From CAYQDF01 sp964416175 (GTDB lineage: Bacteria > Chloroflexota > Anaerolineae > Anaerolineales > UBA4823): a DNA stretch of 40,594 nucleotides. The translations under genes and the position numbers were made by a program. A model generated the notes under the pieces. The model did no database searches. It was not told where the DNA came from and was given only the letters and a program-made list of their open reading frames with translations. Location: NCBI GenBank assembly GCA_964416175.1, contig CAYQDF010000019.1, positions 1 through 40,594 on the forward strand, written 5' to 3'. Shown here one piece after another: positions 16,212 to 22,414 of the stretch (position 1 is the first letter of the stretch; every line of letters starts with the position of its first letter).

Positions 16212-16874
16212 ATGTACATCGCGATCGAAGGCGTGATCGGCGTCGGAAAGACCACCCTGGCCCGGCTGCTCCAGCCAGCCTTCGCGGCCGCCCTGCTGCT
16301 GGAGGTCTTCGAGGAGAACCCCTTCCTCTCGGACTTCTACGCCGACCGGGAGCGGTACGCCTTCCAAACGCAGATCTTCTTCCTGCTCAGCCGCTACCAC
16401 CAGCAGCGCAACGCCGTCGGCGAGCTGCTGGCGCAGCACGGGACACTGATCTCGGACTACACTTTCGAGAAGGACTCCCTGTTTGCCCGCATCAACCTGC
16501 ACGGCGACGAGCTGGAGATGTACTACCGGGTTCACGCTGCCCTGGCGGAGAAGATCATCCCGCCGGACCTGGTCCTCTACCTGCGCGCCAGCCCGGACGT
16601 GCTGATGCAGCGCATCGCCTCCCGCGACCGGCCCTATGAGCGCAACATGGAGCGCGCCTACATCGAGCAGCTGCACTCCGTTTATGAGTCGGTGTACGGA
16701 GACCGTCGCGTCGGCGTGCCGGTGCTGGTGATCGACACCGATCGCCTGGACTACGTCCGGAACCCGGAAGACTTGAAGGCCATCGAGAACCGCGTGCGCC
16801 AGGCGCTGCGCCTGGTGCCATTCCAGCCGGAGTTGCCCCTGGGATCCCGGGCAGGAACGCGGGGAGGTCCGTGA
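16212..16874 (+). CDS. Deoxynucleoside kinase (dGK/dAK/dCK-like)
   Basis: 220 residues, the usual size for bacterial deoxynucleoside kinases. The P-loop is GVIGVGKTT at 7-15. A substrate-site block ENPFLSDFY, the SDYTFEKDSLFAR stretch and an arginine-rich lid (RIASRDRPYER) follow. The enzyme phosphorylates a purine or pyrimidine deoxynucleoside to its monophosphate for nucleotide salvage. Salvage fits the secreted nuclease and 5'-nucleotidase 17-20 kb downstream, although they are not linked in an operon. The ATG opens right at the beta-strand before the P-loop. The next gene starts 45 nt later on the same strand. Confidence 0.87.
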   Translation: MYIAIEGVIGVGKTTLARLLQPAFAAALLLEVFEENPFLSDFYADRERYAFQTQIFFLLSRYHQQRNAVGELLAQHGTLISDYTFEKDSLFARINLHGDELEMYYRVHAALAEKIIPPDLVLYLRASPDVLMQRIASRDRPYERNMERAYIEQLHSVYESVYGDRRVGVPVLVIDTDRLDYVRNPEDLKAIENRVRQALRLVPFQPELPLGSRAGTRGGP

Positions 16875-16919
16875 ACCGCCCCGCCCGGGCTGCCTGGAAC
16901 TGATCGGAGAGGAACCTTC

Positions 16920-17924
16920 GTGCGCATCACCCCGGCCATGCTCCACAAGATCGCCCGCGACGCCGCCACCGATTGGGCGCGCCGTGACCGGAGCCTGCTG
17001 GCGGTCTACCTGCACGGATCGCTGCTCTCCCCCGAACCGCTCCTGGGGGGCACGGCGGACATCGACCTGTTCCTGGTCCACGACGACCAGGTGCGCCCGG
17101 CGCGGGAGATCCGGCGCCTGACAGACGAGGTGCACCTGGACATCGCCCACCACGCTCGGGAGGAGTACCGCCAGCCGCGCGCCCTCCGGTTGCATCCGTG
17201 GATGGGTTATACCATAATTAATTGCAAAATTTTATATGATCCACAACATTTTATGGATTTCACCCGGGCCAGCGTGCGCGGCCAGTTCGACCAGCCCGAG
17301 AACACCCTCGCCCGCGCCCGCGGCCAGGCGGACCACGCCCGCCAGATCTGGCTGGAGCTCCACGAGCAGGGCGGCGATCCCGGCGTGGAAGCGATCGACC
17401 GCTATCTGCGGGCGGTCGTCCACGCGGCCAACACCATCGCCCTGCTGACCGGCCCACCTCTCACCGACCGGCGCCTCCTGCTGGAGTTCCCGCAGCGAGC
17501 GGAGGCCGTCCGGCGGCCCGGCCTGTATCCCGGCCTCCAGGGGCTGCTCGGCGGGCCGAACGCCGATCGCGACGAGCTGCTTTCCTGGCTGCCCGCCTGG
17601 GAGCAGGCGTACCAGTCCCTGCCACCCGAACTGGCTCCCGCCAGCCTGCATCCTGACCGCTGTCCTTATTACCAGCGCGCGTTCCACCAGATCATCTCAG
17701 GCAAACAACCGCAGGATGTCTTGTGGCCGCTGCTGCGCACCTGGACAAGCGTCATCCAGACCCTCCCGAATGACGCACCCCAACGAGCGGCCTGGGGGGA
17801 AGCCCTGGAGCGCCTGGGGCTGTGGGGGGGCAGGTTCCAGGAGCGTCTGACCGCCCTGGACGCCTACCTGGACGCCGTTGAAGAGCGATTGGATGAGTGG
17901 GGGCAAGCCCGGGGGATCGAGTGA
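16920..17924 (+). CDS. Nucleotidyltransferase-fold protein (pol-beta superfamily-like)
   Basis: 334 residues. Near residue 31 the segment YLHGSLLSPEPLLGGTADIDLF has the GS-X9-DxD motif of the pol-beta nucleotidyltransferase superfamily, and a third acidic residue (HLDIAH) follows. The C-terminal two-thirds is helical with no known motif. The substrate is unknown; superfamily members act on antibiotics, tRNA or protein. The GTG at 16920 is well supported by GGAGAGGA about 6 nt upstream. Codons around 17205-17262 are strikingly AT-rich (ATA, ATT, TTA, TAT) within an otherwise very GC-rich gene, which suggests a local insertion or a constrained RNA signal. It probably shares a transcript with the kinase. 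Confidence 0.72.
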   Translation: MRITPAMLHKIARDAATDWARRDRSLLAVYLHGSLLSPEPLLGGTADIDLFLVHDDQVRPAREIRRLTDEVHLDIAHHAREEYRQPRALRLHPWMGYTIINCKILYDPQHFMDFTRASVRGQFDQPENTLARARGQADHARQIWLELHEQGGDPGVEAIDRYLRAVVHAANTIALLTGPPLTDRRLLLEFPQRAEAVRRPGLYPGLQGLLGGPNADRDELLSWLPAWEQAYQSLPPELAPASLHPDRCPYYQRAFHQIISGKQPQDVLWPLLRTWTSVIQTLPNDAPQRAAWGEALERLGLWGGRFQERLTALDAYLDAVEERLDEWGQARGIE

Positions 17925-17990
17925 TGCCGCCGCCCAGGGCCGCCAGCCGGTTTGGGCCGTTCTAAACCTGGAAAGAATTGTCCGGCGACG

Positions 17991-18028
17991 GGCGGGTGTT
18001 GTTCGGCACCCGCCTCGCCCGTTTATTT
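17991..18028 (+). terminator. Possible intrinsic terminator
   Basis: An 8-bp GC-rich stem (17991-17998 with 18007-18014) and 8-nt loop, followed after 7 nt by GTTTATTT. It lies 67 nt after the nucleotidyltransferase stop, in a 210-bp gap that otherwise shows nothing recognisable. Confidence 0.4.
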
Positions 18029-18134
18029 GCCTACGAGTCCCCTCTGTGGTCCTGGCGCTCTACCAGGGGTTTAAAGGATTGAAGCCGCCGGAGGAGCTCA
18101 GGCGTGAACTTGATTGAACCGTTGGAAATGCGTA

Positions 18135-18572
18135 ATGAAATGGGCCACCCGCTCCCACGTCCACGTCGATCGGGTCACCTGCCCGTGGCTGATCCGGCGC
18201 TTCGTGGACAGCGAGGCAGTGTTTTTGTTTGTCCCCAGGAGTCAGGTTGATCAGGTGGCAGAAGAGAGCGTCGCCATCCCCTTCGATGCACCGGGCGGGG
18301 AGCTCGGACACCCCGCGGGGCAGTGCTCTTTCGAAGCCATCCTGAGGAAATACACCCTCACCGACCCGGCCCTGAAGCGGCTCGCGTGGATCGTCCACGC
18401 TGCCGATATCGCCGCGGACATCGATACAGATCCCCTGGCGCGTGGCCTGGAGGCGATCGCCAGGGGGTTCGGCCGGCGGTTCCCGGACGACGAGGAAAAC
18501 CTCATCCGTCAGTTCGGCGTTTACGACGCCCGGTACGCCTGGTGCCGGCTGGAGGCGGCGAAGGGGGGTTGA
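18135..18572 (+). CDS. ChrB C-terminal-domain protein (chromate resistance family)
   Basis: 145 residues matching the C-terminal domain of ChrB: MKWATRSHVHVDRVTCPWLIRRFVD at the start, then CSFEAILRKYTL and the closing FGVYDARYAWCR. In full-length ChrB this domain follows a regulatory N-terminal part and is linked to chromate sensing or resistance; stand-alone forms are common and have no firm function. No chrA transporter is in the window. ATG 18135 is chosen because the domain begins there, with GGAA seven nt upstream; an in-frame ATG at 18114 is also possible. It ends 6 bp before a parS site and converges with the GntR gene. Confidence 0.82.
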   Translation: MKWATRSHVHVDRVTCPWLIRRFVDSEAVFLFVPRSQVDQVAEESVAIPFDAPGGELGHPAGQCSFEAILRKYTLTDPALKRLAWIVHAADIAADIDTDPLARGLEAIARGFGRRFPDDEENLIRQFGVYDARYAWCRLEAAKGG

Positions 18573-18578
18573 GTCGGG

Positions 18579-18594
18579 TGTTTCACGTGAAACG
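18579..18594. promoter_or_regulatory. parS-like ParB binding site
   Basis: TGTTTCACGTGAAACG matches the bacterial parS consensus TGTTTCACGTGAAACA at 15 of 16 positions and contains a perfect 14-bp palindrome (18580-18593). It sits in the short gap between two convergent genes. ParB spreads from parS and loads SMC for chromosome segregation; chromosomal parS sites cluster near the origin. Confidence 0.85.
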
Positions 18595-18625
18595 TGCCGT
18601 TTCGAGAGCCGGATCGCGCCTGTTC

Positions 18626-19057
18626 TCAGCGCTTCCCACCCCCGGGTGAGGGCGATCCAGAGGATTTCCAGGCTTCAAGCCGGTCGTGCAGGACCTCCCC
18701 GATCTCGTCCGGGGAAAATCCAAGCTGCGCAGCCTCCGCCAGATAGCGGCGGGTGAGCTCGCCGAGCGCCTGGAGGCGGAGCTGCGCCGAATTTTCCGGA
18801 GAACTCTTCCCCAGGATGAAGGTGCCGCGCCCGTGCTGGGTGGAAATGATCCCCGCCTCGTCCAAGAGGCGGTAGGCTCGGGCGACGGTGTTGAAGTTCA
18901 CCCTCAGGTCCGCGGCCATCTGGCGCACGGTGGGCAGCTGGTCGCCCGGTTTGAGCTTCCCGCTGGCGATGTGCTGCCTGATCTGTTCCGTGATCTGCAC
19001 GTAGATGGGCAGCCCGATCCGGAAGTCGATCTTGATCTCCAAGGGTGAGTGTATCAT
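18626..19057 (-). CDS. GntR-family transcriptional regulator, YtrA-like
   Basis: 143 residues. The N-terminal winged helix-turn-helix spans about 12-80 (PIYVQITEQIRQHIASGKLKPGDQLPTVRQMAADLRVNFNTVARAYRLL). A short C-terminal helical tail, not a large effector domain, marks the YtrA type, whose members usually repress an adjacent ABC transporter; none is here. ATG 19057 lacks a Shine-Dalgarno sequence. A TTGACA-16-TACAAT promoter lies just upstream, and five ATTGTA-type units spaced exactly 8 bp run from the -10 box into the start codon, so autoregulation is likely. The regulated target may lie outside the window. Confidence 0.88.
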   Translation of the reverse strand: MIHSPLEIKIDFRIGLPIYVQITEQIRQHIASGKLKPGDQLPTVRQMAADLRVNFNTVARAYRLLDEAGIISTQHGRGTFILGKSSPENSAQLRLQALGELTRRYLAEAAQLGFSPDEIGEVLHDRLEAWKSSGSPSPGGGKR

Positions 19058-19093
19058 TGTAGTATTGTACGATTGTATCTTTGTATAATTGTA
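19056..19093. repeat. Five ATTGTA-type units at exact 8-bp spacing
   Basis: ATTGTA occurs at 19056, 19064, 19072 and 19088, and TTTGTA at 19080, so five units step by exactly 8 bp. The array runs from the -10 box of the GntR promoter through its start codon. It continues into an imperfect palindrome GTATAATTGTATAC (19083-19096). It could be an operator array for the regulator or a slippage-prone tandem repeat. Confidence 0.8.
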
Positions 19094-19115
19094 TACAGAA
19101 TGGCGGTTTTGTCAA
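19088..19115 (-). promoter_or_regulatory. Promoter of the GntR regulator gene
   Basis: Minus strand TTGACA (19115-19110), 16-bp spacer, TACAAT (19093-19088). The -10 box is itself one of the 8-bp repeat units. Confidence 0.7.
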
Positions 19116-19127
19116 GGCATTTCCCCC

Positions 19128-19244
19128 GTGGGCATCGCCTCGGATTGCTTCAACGCCAAGATAAACACCAGCTATGTCTCGCAGGCCGATATCGAGTCCG
19201 ACTTCGGTCGCAGCGAAGACGTGTTATTCCAGATCAAAGTTTAA
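19128..19244 (+). pseudogene. Probable gene fragment (38 codons), family not recognised
   Basis: From GTG 19128 the frame reads VGIASDCFNAKINTS, continues YVSQADIESDFGRSEDV, and ends LFQIKV before TAA. The composition looks like the C-terminal end of a real protein, but there is no Shine-Dalgarno sequence and the frame upstream is the GntR promoter. I take it as a remnant left by a rearrangement; a functional 38-residue peptide is less likely. Confidence 0.35.
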
Positions 19245-19349
19245 GATAGTGCAGCTGTCTCGTCTGTGGAAGCCGGGATCTGTGATTCGATACGATCTTA
19301 CCTCCAATTCAAACTGGTCTCAGGCGCCGGGCTTCGGGCCCCATCCCTC

Positions 19350-19377
19350 TTGACAAGATCAACCCATAGCTTATAAT
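19350..19377 (+). promoter_or_regulatory. Consensus promoter of the cysteine cluster leader
   Basis: TTGACA (19350-19355), 16-bp spacer, TATAAT (19372-19377): both boxes are perfect. Expected +1 is near 19384, giving a leader of about 290 nt before cysM. Confidence 0.85.
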
Positions 19378-19384
19378 TAGTATA

Positions 19385-19411
19385 AATATTGTCATAAATA
19401 TTCACAATATT
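19385..19411. promoter_or_regulatory. Inverted repeat just downstream of the promoter (operator candidate)
   Basis: AATATTGT (19385-19392), 11-nt spacer, ACAATATT (19404-19411). It begins at the expected start of transcription, the usual position for a repressor operator. It could alternatively act as an AU-rich hairpin at the 5' end of the transcript. Confidence 0.5.
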
Positions 19412-19425
19412 CGTTTGGAGTCTTT

Positions 19426-19461
19426 ATGTTCATTTGCATCTGTATGGGGCGGGGTTCATAA
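19426..19461 (+). CDS. Leader peptide MFICICMGRGS with two Cys codons
   Basis: An 11-residue ORF with GGAG (19417-19420) five nt before its ATG, the only good ribosome site in the leader before cysM's own. Cys codons stand at positions 4 (TGC) and 6 (TGT), and the stop codon TAA (19459-19461) lies inside the left arm of the competing helix at 19451-19466. Leader peptides rich in the regulated amino acid are the hallmark of ribosome-mediated attenuation, and the downstream gene makes cysteine. Confidence 0.6.
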   Translation: MFICICMGRGS

Positions 19462-19583
19462 CCACCGCCTCGTTGTTCTGACGGCCAACAGACAGAGAAG
19501 GGTGGTTGTGACCCCGCATGCGCACGATATTCCCATAGCGTGCAGGCGAGCATCACCCTTTTTTGGCACCTGTTGGCCGTTTT
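19451..19583 (+). promoter_or_regulatory. Candidate cysteine attenuator with mutually exclusive helices
   Basis: Helix A pairs 19451-19466 with 19501-19515 (15 bp, one bulge, two GU pairs). Helix T pairs 19498-19505 with 19553-19560 and is followed by TTTT (19561-19564). Helix B pairs 19481-19491 with 19570-19580 (11 bp, perfect) and is followed by TTT (19581-19583). A shares bases with T and cannot coexist with B without a pseudoknot, while B encloses T. A ribosome at the leader stop would cover the left arm of A and favour T/B (off). A ribosome stalled at the Cys codons would leave most of it free and favour A (on). Confidence 0.55.
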
Positions 19584-19676
19584 GACTTAACCAACCTTTC
19601 CTGAGAGTGAGTAGAAATTCTTGCGAACTAGGATTCCTGGTCTCGATGAAGTTGAAACCTTACCGGAGGGTGCAGA

Positions 19677-20672
19677 ATGACTGCCCTGATCACTGCGCGC
19701 AGATCGGAACGGGCTGATTCCCCGGAGTCCGCGCTGGAGGGAGGCGCGTTTTCCGGGCAGACCCTTGCCGGAAAGGTCGGAAACACGCCGCTGCTCGCCC
19801 TGCGGCGTCTGGCGGAGCTTCCTCCCGGAGTACACCTCTACGCCAAAGCGGAGTGGTTCAACCCGGGCGGCTCGGTCAAAGACCGCCCGGCGCTCAACAT
19901 CCTGCGCACAGCGCTGGAAGACGGGCGCCTTGGACCGGGGAAGCGCCTGCTGGATTCCACCTCCGGCAACATGGGCATTGCCTACGCCACTTTCGGAGCG
20001 CTCCTGGGCGTCCCGGTCACGATCGCCATCCCCGGCAATGCCAGCCCGGAACGCCTCACCATCCTGCGGGCGCTGGGAGCGGAGCTGGTGCTCACCGACC
20101 CGCTGGAAGGCTCCGATGGGGCCATCCGGGTCGCCCGGCGGATGGCTTCCGAGGAGCCGGATCGGTACTTCTACGCCGACCAGTACGACAACCCGGCGAA
20201 CTGGCAGGCGCATTACAGCACTACAGGTCCGGAGATCGTCGAACAGATTGCCCGGGCGTTGGCTGGTGAGAGAATTACCCACTTTGTCGCCGGCCTCGGC
20301 ACCTCGGGGACGCTGGTTGGGGTAGGTCGCTACCTGCGCCAGGTCGATTCGGAGGTAAAGCTGATCGCCGTTCAGCCGGACGGGCCGTTCCACGGCCTGG
20401 AGGGGCTCAAACACATGCCGAGCGCCATCCAGCCGGGGATCTTCGACCCGGAGCTGCCGGACCAGACCCTGGAGGTCTCGACGGAGACCGCTTACGAGAC
20501 GACCCTGCTCCTGGCCCGCCGCGAGGGGCTGTTCGTCGGCGTATCCTCTGGAGCGGCAGCCGCGGCTGCCCTTCAGGTCGCCCGGCAGCTGGAGCGTGGC
20601 GTCGTGGTGGCGATCTTCCCGGACTCGGGGTACAAGTACCTTAGCGACAAGTTTTGGGAGGCGGCGAAGTGA
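19677..20672 (+). CDS. cysM: Cysteine synthase, CysM-like (PLP enzyme)
   Basis: 331 residues. The PLP lysine is K68 in NPGGSVKDRPALN, the substrate loop is TSGNMG at 95-100, and the phosphate-cup glycines are in GTSGTL. The enzyme adds a sulfur nucleophile to an activated serine. The neighbours (JAMM protease, sulfur carrier, MoeZ) match the CysM of the mycobacterial CysO pathway, which uses O-phosphoserine and a thiocarboxylated carrier in place of sulfide; that specificity is inferred from context. GGAGG at 19665-19669 lies seven nt before ATG 19677. It is the first gene of a tight set (cysM-JAMM overlap by 4 nt) behind a leader with Cys codons. Confidence 0.92.
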   Translation: MTALITARRSERADSPESALEGGAFSGQTLAGKVGNTPLLALRRLAELPPGVHLYAKAEWFNPGGSVKDRPALNILRTALEDGRLGPGKRLLDSTSGNMGIAYATFGALLGVPVTIAIPGNASPERLTILRALGAELVLTDPLEGSDGAIRVARRMASEEPDRYFYADQYDNPANWQAHYSTTGPEIVEQIARALAGERITHFVAGLGTSGTLVGVGRYLRQVDSEVKLIAVQPDGPFHGLEGLKHMPSAIQPGIFDPELPDQTLEVSTETAYETTLLLARREGLFVGVSSGAAAAAALQVARQLERGVVVAIFPDSGYKYLSDKFWEAAK

Positions 20673-21115
20673 CACTGGAAATATCGGAGGTGGTTCTCCG
20701 CCAGATCCATGCTCACGGCGAGAAAGCCTATCCCGAAGAAGGGGTTGGCCTGCTGCTTGGCGAAATAAACGGTGACCGACGGAAAGTGGAGGCGATTTTG
20801 ATCATGCCGAACGCCCGCGAGGATGGCTCCCGGCACAACCGCTATCTCCTGACCGCCGAGGAATACATGCGGGGGGAAGATGAAGCTGACCGCCGGGGTC
20901 TGGAGGTAGTCGGCGTCTTTCATTCGCACCCAGACCATCCGAACCGACCCTCGGAATTCGACCGGCAATGGGCCTGGCCCGCTTTTACCTACCTCATCAC
21001 CAGCGTCTCTCGGGGGAGGGCGGTCGAAAGCCGCGCCTGGCGCCTGAGAGATGACCGGGCTGAGTTTGAAGAAGAGCTGATTGAAACGATAAATTTCGCG
21101 AGGTATGATCAATGA
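20669..21115 (+). CDS. JAMM/MPN+ zinc metalloprotease (Mec-like)
   Basis: 148 residues with a complete JAMM motif: Glu23/24 in PEEGVGLLLG, then HSHPDHPNRPSEFD giving H85, H87, S95 and D98 (HxH-x7-S-x2-D). Prokaryotic JAMM proteases cleave after the C-terminal Gly-Gly of ubiquitin-like sulfur carriers. Mycobacterial Mec releases cysteine from CysO, and QbsD trims residues past the Gly-Gly of QbsE. Here the substrate is almost certainly the carrier-membrane fusion encoded next. GTG 20669 overlaps the cysM stop (GTGA), with GGGAGG seven nt upstream; its own stop overlaps the next ATG (ATGA). Tight coupling implies a matched stoichiometry. Confidence 0.92.
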   Translation: MTLEISEVVLRQIHAHGEKAYPEEGVGLLLGEINGDRRKVEAILIMPNAREDGSRHNRYLLTAEEYMRGEDEADRRGLEVVGVFHSHPDHPNRPSEFDRQWAWPAFTYLITSVSRGRAVESRAWRLRDDRAEFEEELIETINFARYDQ

Positions 21116-21876
21116 CGACCCTGAAGATCCCTTCTCCGTTGCGGGTCTACGCCGAAGGGGAGGCCGAGATCCGCGTGGAAGGCCAGAACGTGGCGCAGGC
21201 GATGGAAAGCCTGGTCCAGCAGTACCCTGCCCTGCGGCAGCACCTGTTCAATGGAGATGGCGAACTGCGCCCGTTCGTTAATCTGTTTATCAACAATGAG
21301 GACATTCGCCACCTGAGCGGTCTCGAAACGCCAGTGAAGCCGGAGGACCGCCTGATGATCGTGCCGAGCATCGCCGGCGGGCTCTCGATGGAAGGGGTTG
21401 CGCTGCGCCGTGTGGATCATGCTGCGCTGCGCACCAACCAGGCCGTGATCATCCTGCTAAACCTCCTGGCGTTCATCCTGAATCTGCCCTGGCTGGCGGG
21501 CCTGGTGGCACTGGCAATGGCCGCCGGGACGGCTCTCAAGACCCCCGCTTTTGGGTTCATCTACCAGCGGGGATTGAAGCCTTCCGGCCTTGTCAAACCC
21601 GATGTGCTGGCTGACAACCCCGAGCCGCACCGTTTCGCCCAGGGATTTGGGGCGGTTGTGCTGGCAGCTGGCGTGATCGGGCTGTATGCCGGGGCGCTGA
21701 TCCCGGGTTGGGCGCTCGTCTGGCTGGTGATCGCCCTGGCGGGGCTGAACCTCTTTGTCGGTTTCTGCGCCGGGTGCGCGGTCTACTACTGGCTCAATCG
21801 GCTGGACGTACCGGGTTTCTCGCAGCCACCGCCGGAGGACACCTTCCCGGGGATGCGCCCGAAGGCCAAAGCCTGA
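21112..21876 (+). CDS. CysO/MoaD-like sulfur carrier fused to a DUF4395 membrane domain
   Basis: 254 residues in one uninterrupted frame. Residues 1-90 are a beta-grasp MoaD/ThiS-type carrier that ends IVPSIAGG, the Gly-Gly (89-90) that is normally the C-terminus. The protein continues with LSMEG, a basic linker, and about four membrane helices (roughly 111-130, 132-150, 177-197, 199-220) containing a GFCAGC Cys pair at 217-222, the pattern of DUF4395. A carrier with an internal Gly-Gly cannot be adenylated or thiocarboxylated until it is cut, so the upstream JAMM protease would have to act first. An internal ATG at residue 93 could also give the membrane domain alone. No frameshift is apparent. 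Confidence 0.85.
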   Translation: MTTLKIPSPLRVYAEGEAEIRVEGQNVAQAMESLVQQYPALRQHLFNGDGELRPFVNLFINNEDIRHLSGLETPVKPEDRLMIVPSIAGGLSMEGVALRRVDHAALRTNQAVIILLNLLAFILNLPWLAGLVALAMAAGTALKTPAFGFIYQRGLKPSGLVKPDVLADNPEPHRFAQGFGAVVLAAGVIGLYAGALIPGWALVWLVIALAGLNLFVGFCAGCAVYYWLNRLDVPGFSQPPPEDTFPGMRPKAKA

Positions 21877-21877
21877 G

Positions 21878-22363
21878 ATGACTGCGGATATCCTCCTCAG
21901 ATCTCTCTGGGCAGCCGGCATCGCTGCTGCCCTGTTCGGAGTATACTGGCTTGGCAACCGCGTCATCCTCGCCAGGGTGCGCGCCCGGCGCCTCGGGCTG
22001 GAGACGTTGAAGCCGGGAGTCCCCGCTGTCCTCTACTTCACCACGCCGACCTGTGTCCCCTGCAAGACGGTGCAGTGCCCAGCGCTGATCCGGCTGCGGG
22101 AGCGCCTGGGAGCCGGCGTGCAGGTGATCGAGATCGACGCCTCCGCCCGGAACGACCTGGCGGACTACTGGGGCGTGCTCACGGTGCCGACGACTTTCAT
22201 TATCGATTCGAAGGGCCGGCCGCGATGCGTCAACCACGGTGTTGCCAGCGCAGAGAAACTGCAGAAGCAGATCGAGGCAGTCGAGGAGAAGAAAGGGAAG
22301 CTGCCCACTTTTCGGGTGCGCGCGTTATCGGACCGCGAAGGACGCGAAGCCATGGATAAATGA
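21878..22363 (+). CDS. Membrane-anchored thioredoxin-like protein
   Basis: 161 residues. An N-terminal helix (about 8-30) anchors the protein, and a thioredoxin fold follows with the redox motif C59-V-P-C62 (TTPTCVPCK) and the cis-proline strand VLTVPTTF. One further Cys (C67) follows closely. ATG 21878 begins one base after the stop of the carrier fusion. DUF4395 and thioredoxin genes commonly travel together, so it may pass electrons to the GFCAGC cysteines, or reduce disulfides or persulfides during sulfur transfer. This is inference. The orientation of the catalytic domain (cytoplasm or outside) cannot be fixed from sequence alone. Confidence 0.85.
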   Translation: MTADILLRSLWAAGIAAALFGVYWLGNRVILARVRARRLGLETLKPGVPAVLYFTTPTCVPCKTVQCPALIRLRERLGAGVQVIEIDASARNDLADYWGVLTVPTTFIIDSKGRPRCVNHGVASAEKLQKQIEAVEEKKGKLPTFRVRALSDREGREAMDK

Positions 22364-22414
22364 GCCACAGATTATCCCTGGCTTTTGCGGCGTTTAATCT
22401 CGAAGGAAGCGATT

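Noticed and set aside
18060..18120. tRNA-like stretch near 18.1 kb
   Set aside because: No acceptor stem, anticodon arm or T-arm consensus can be assembled.
19384..19676. Known riboswitch (SAM, T-box or similar) in the cysM leader
   Set aside because: I could not find a T-box motif, a SAM-I kink-turn pattern or other known core; the Cys-codon ORF with alternative helices fits better.
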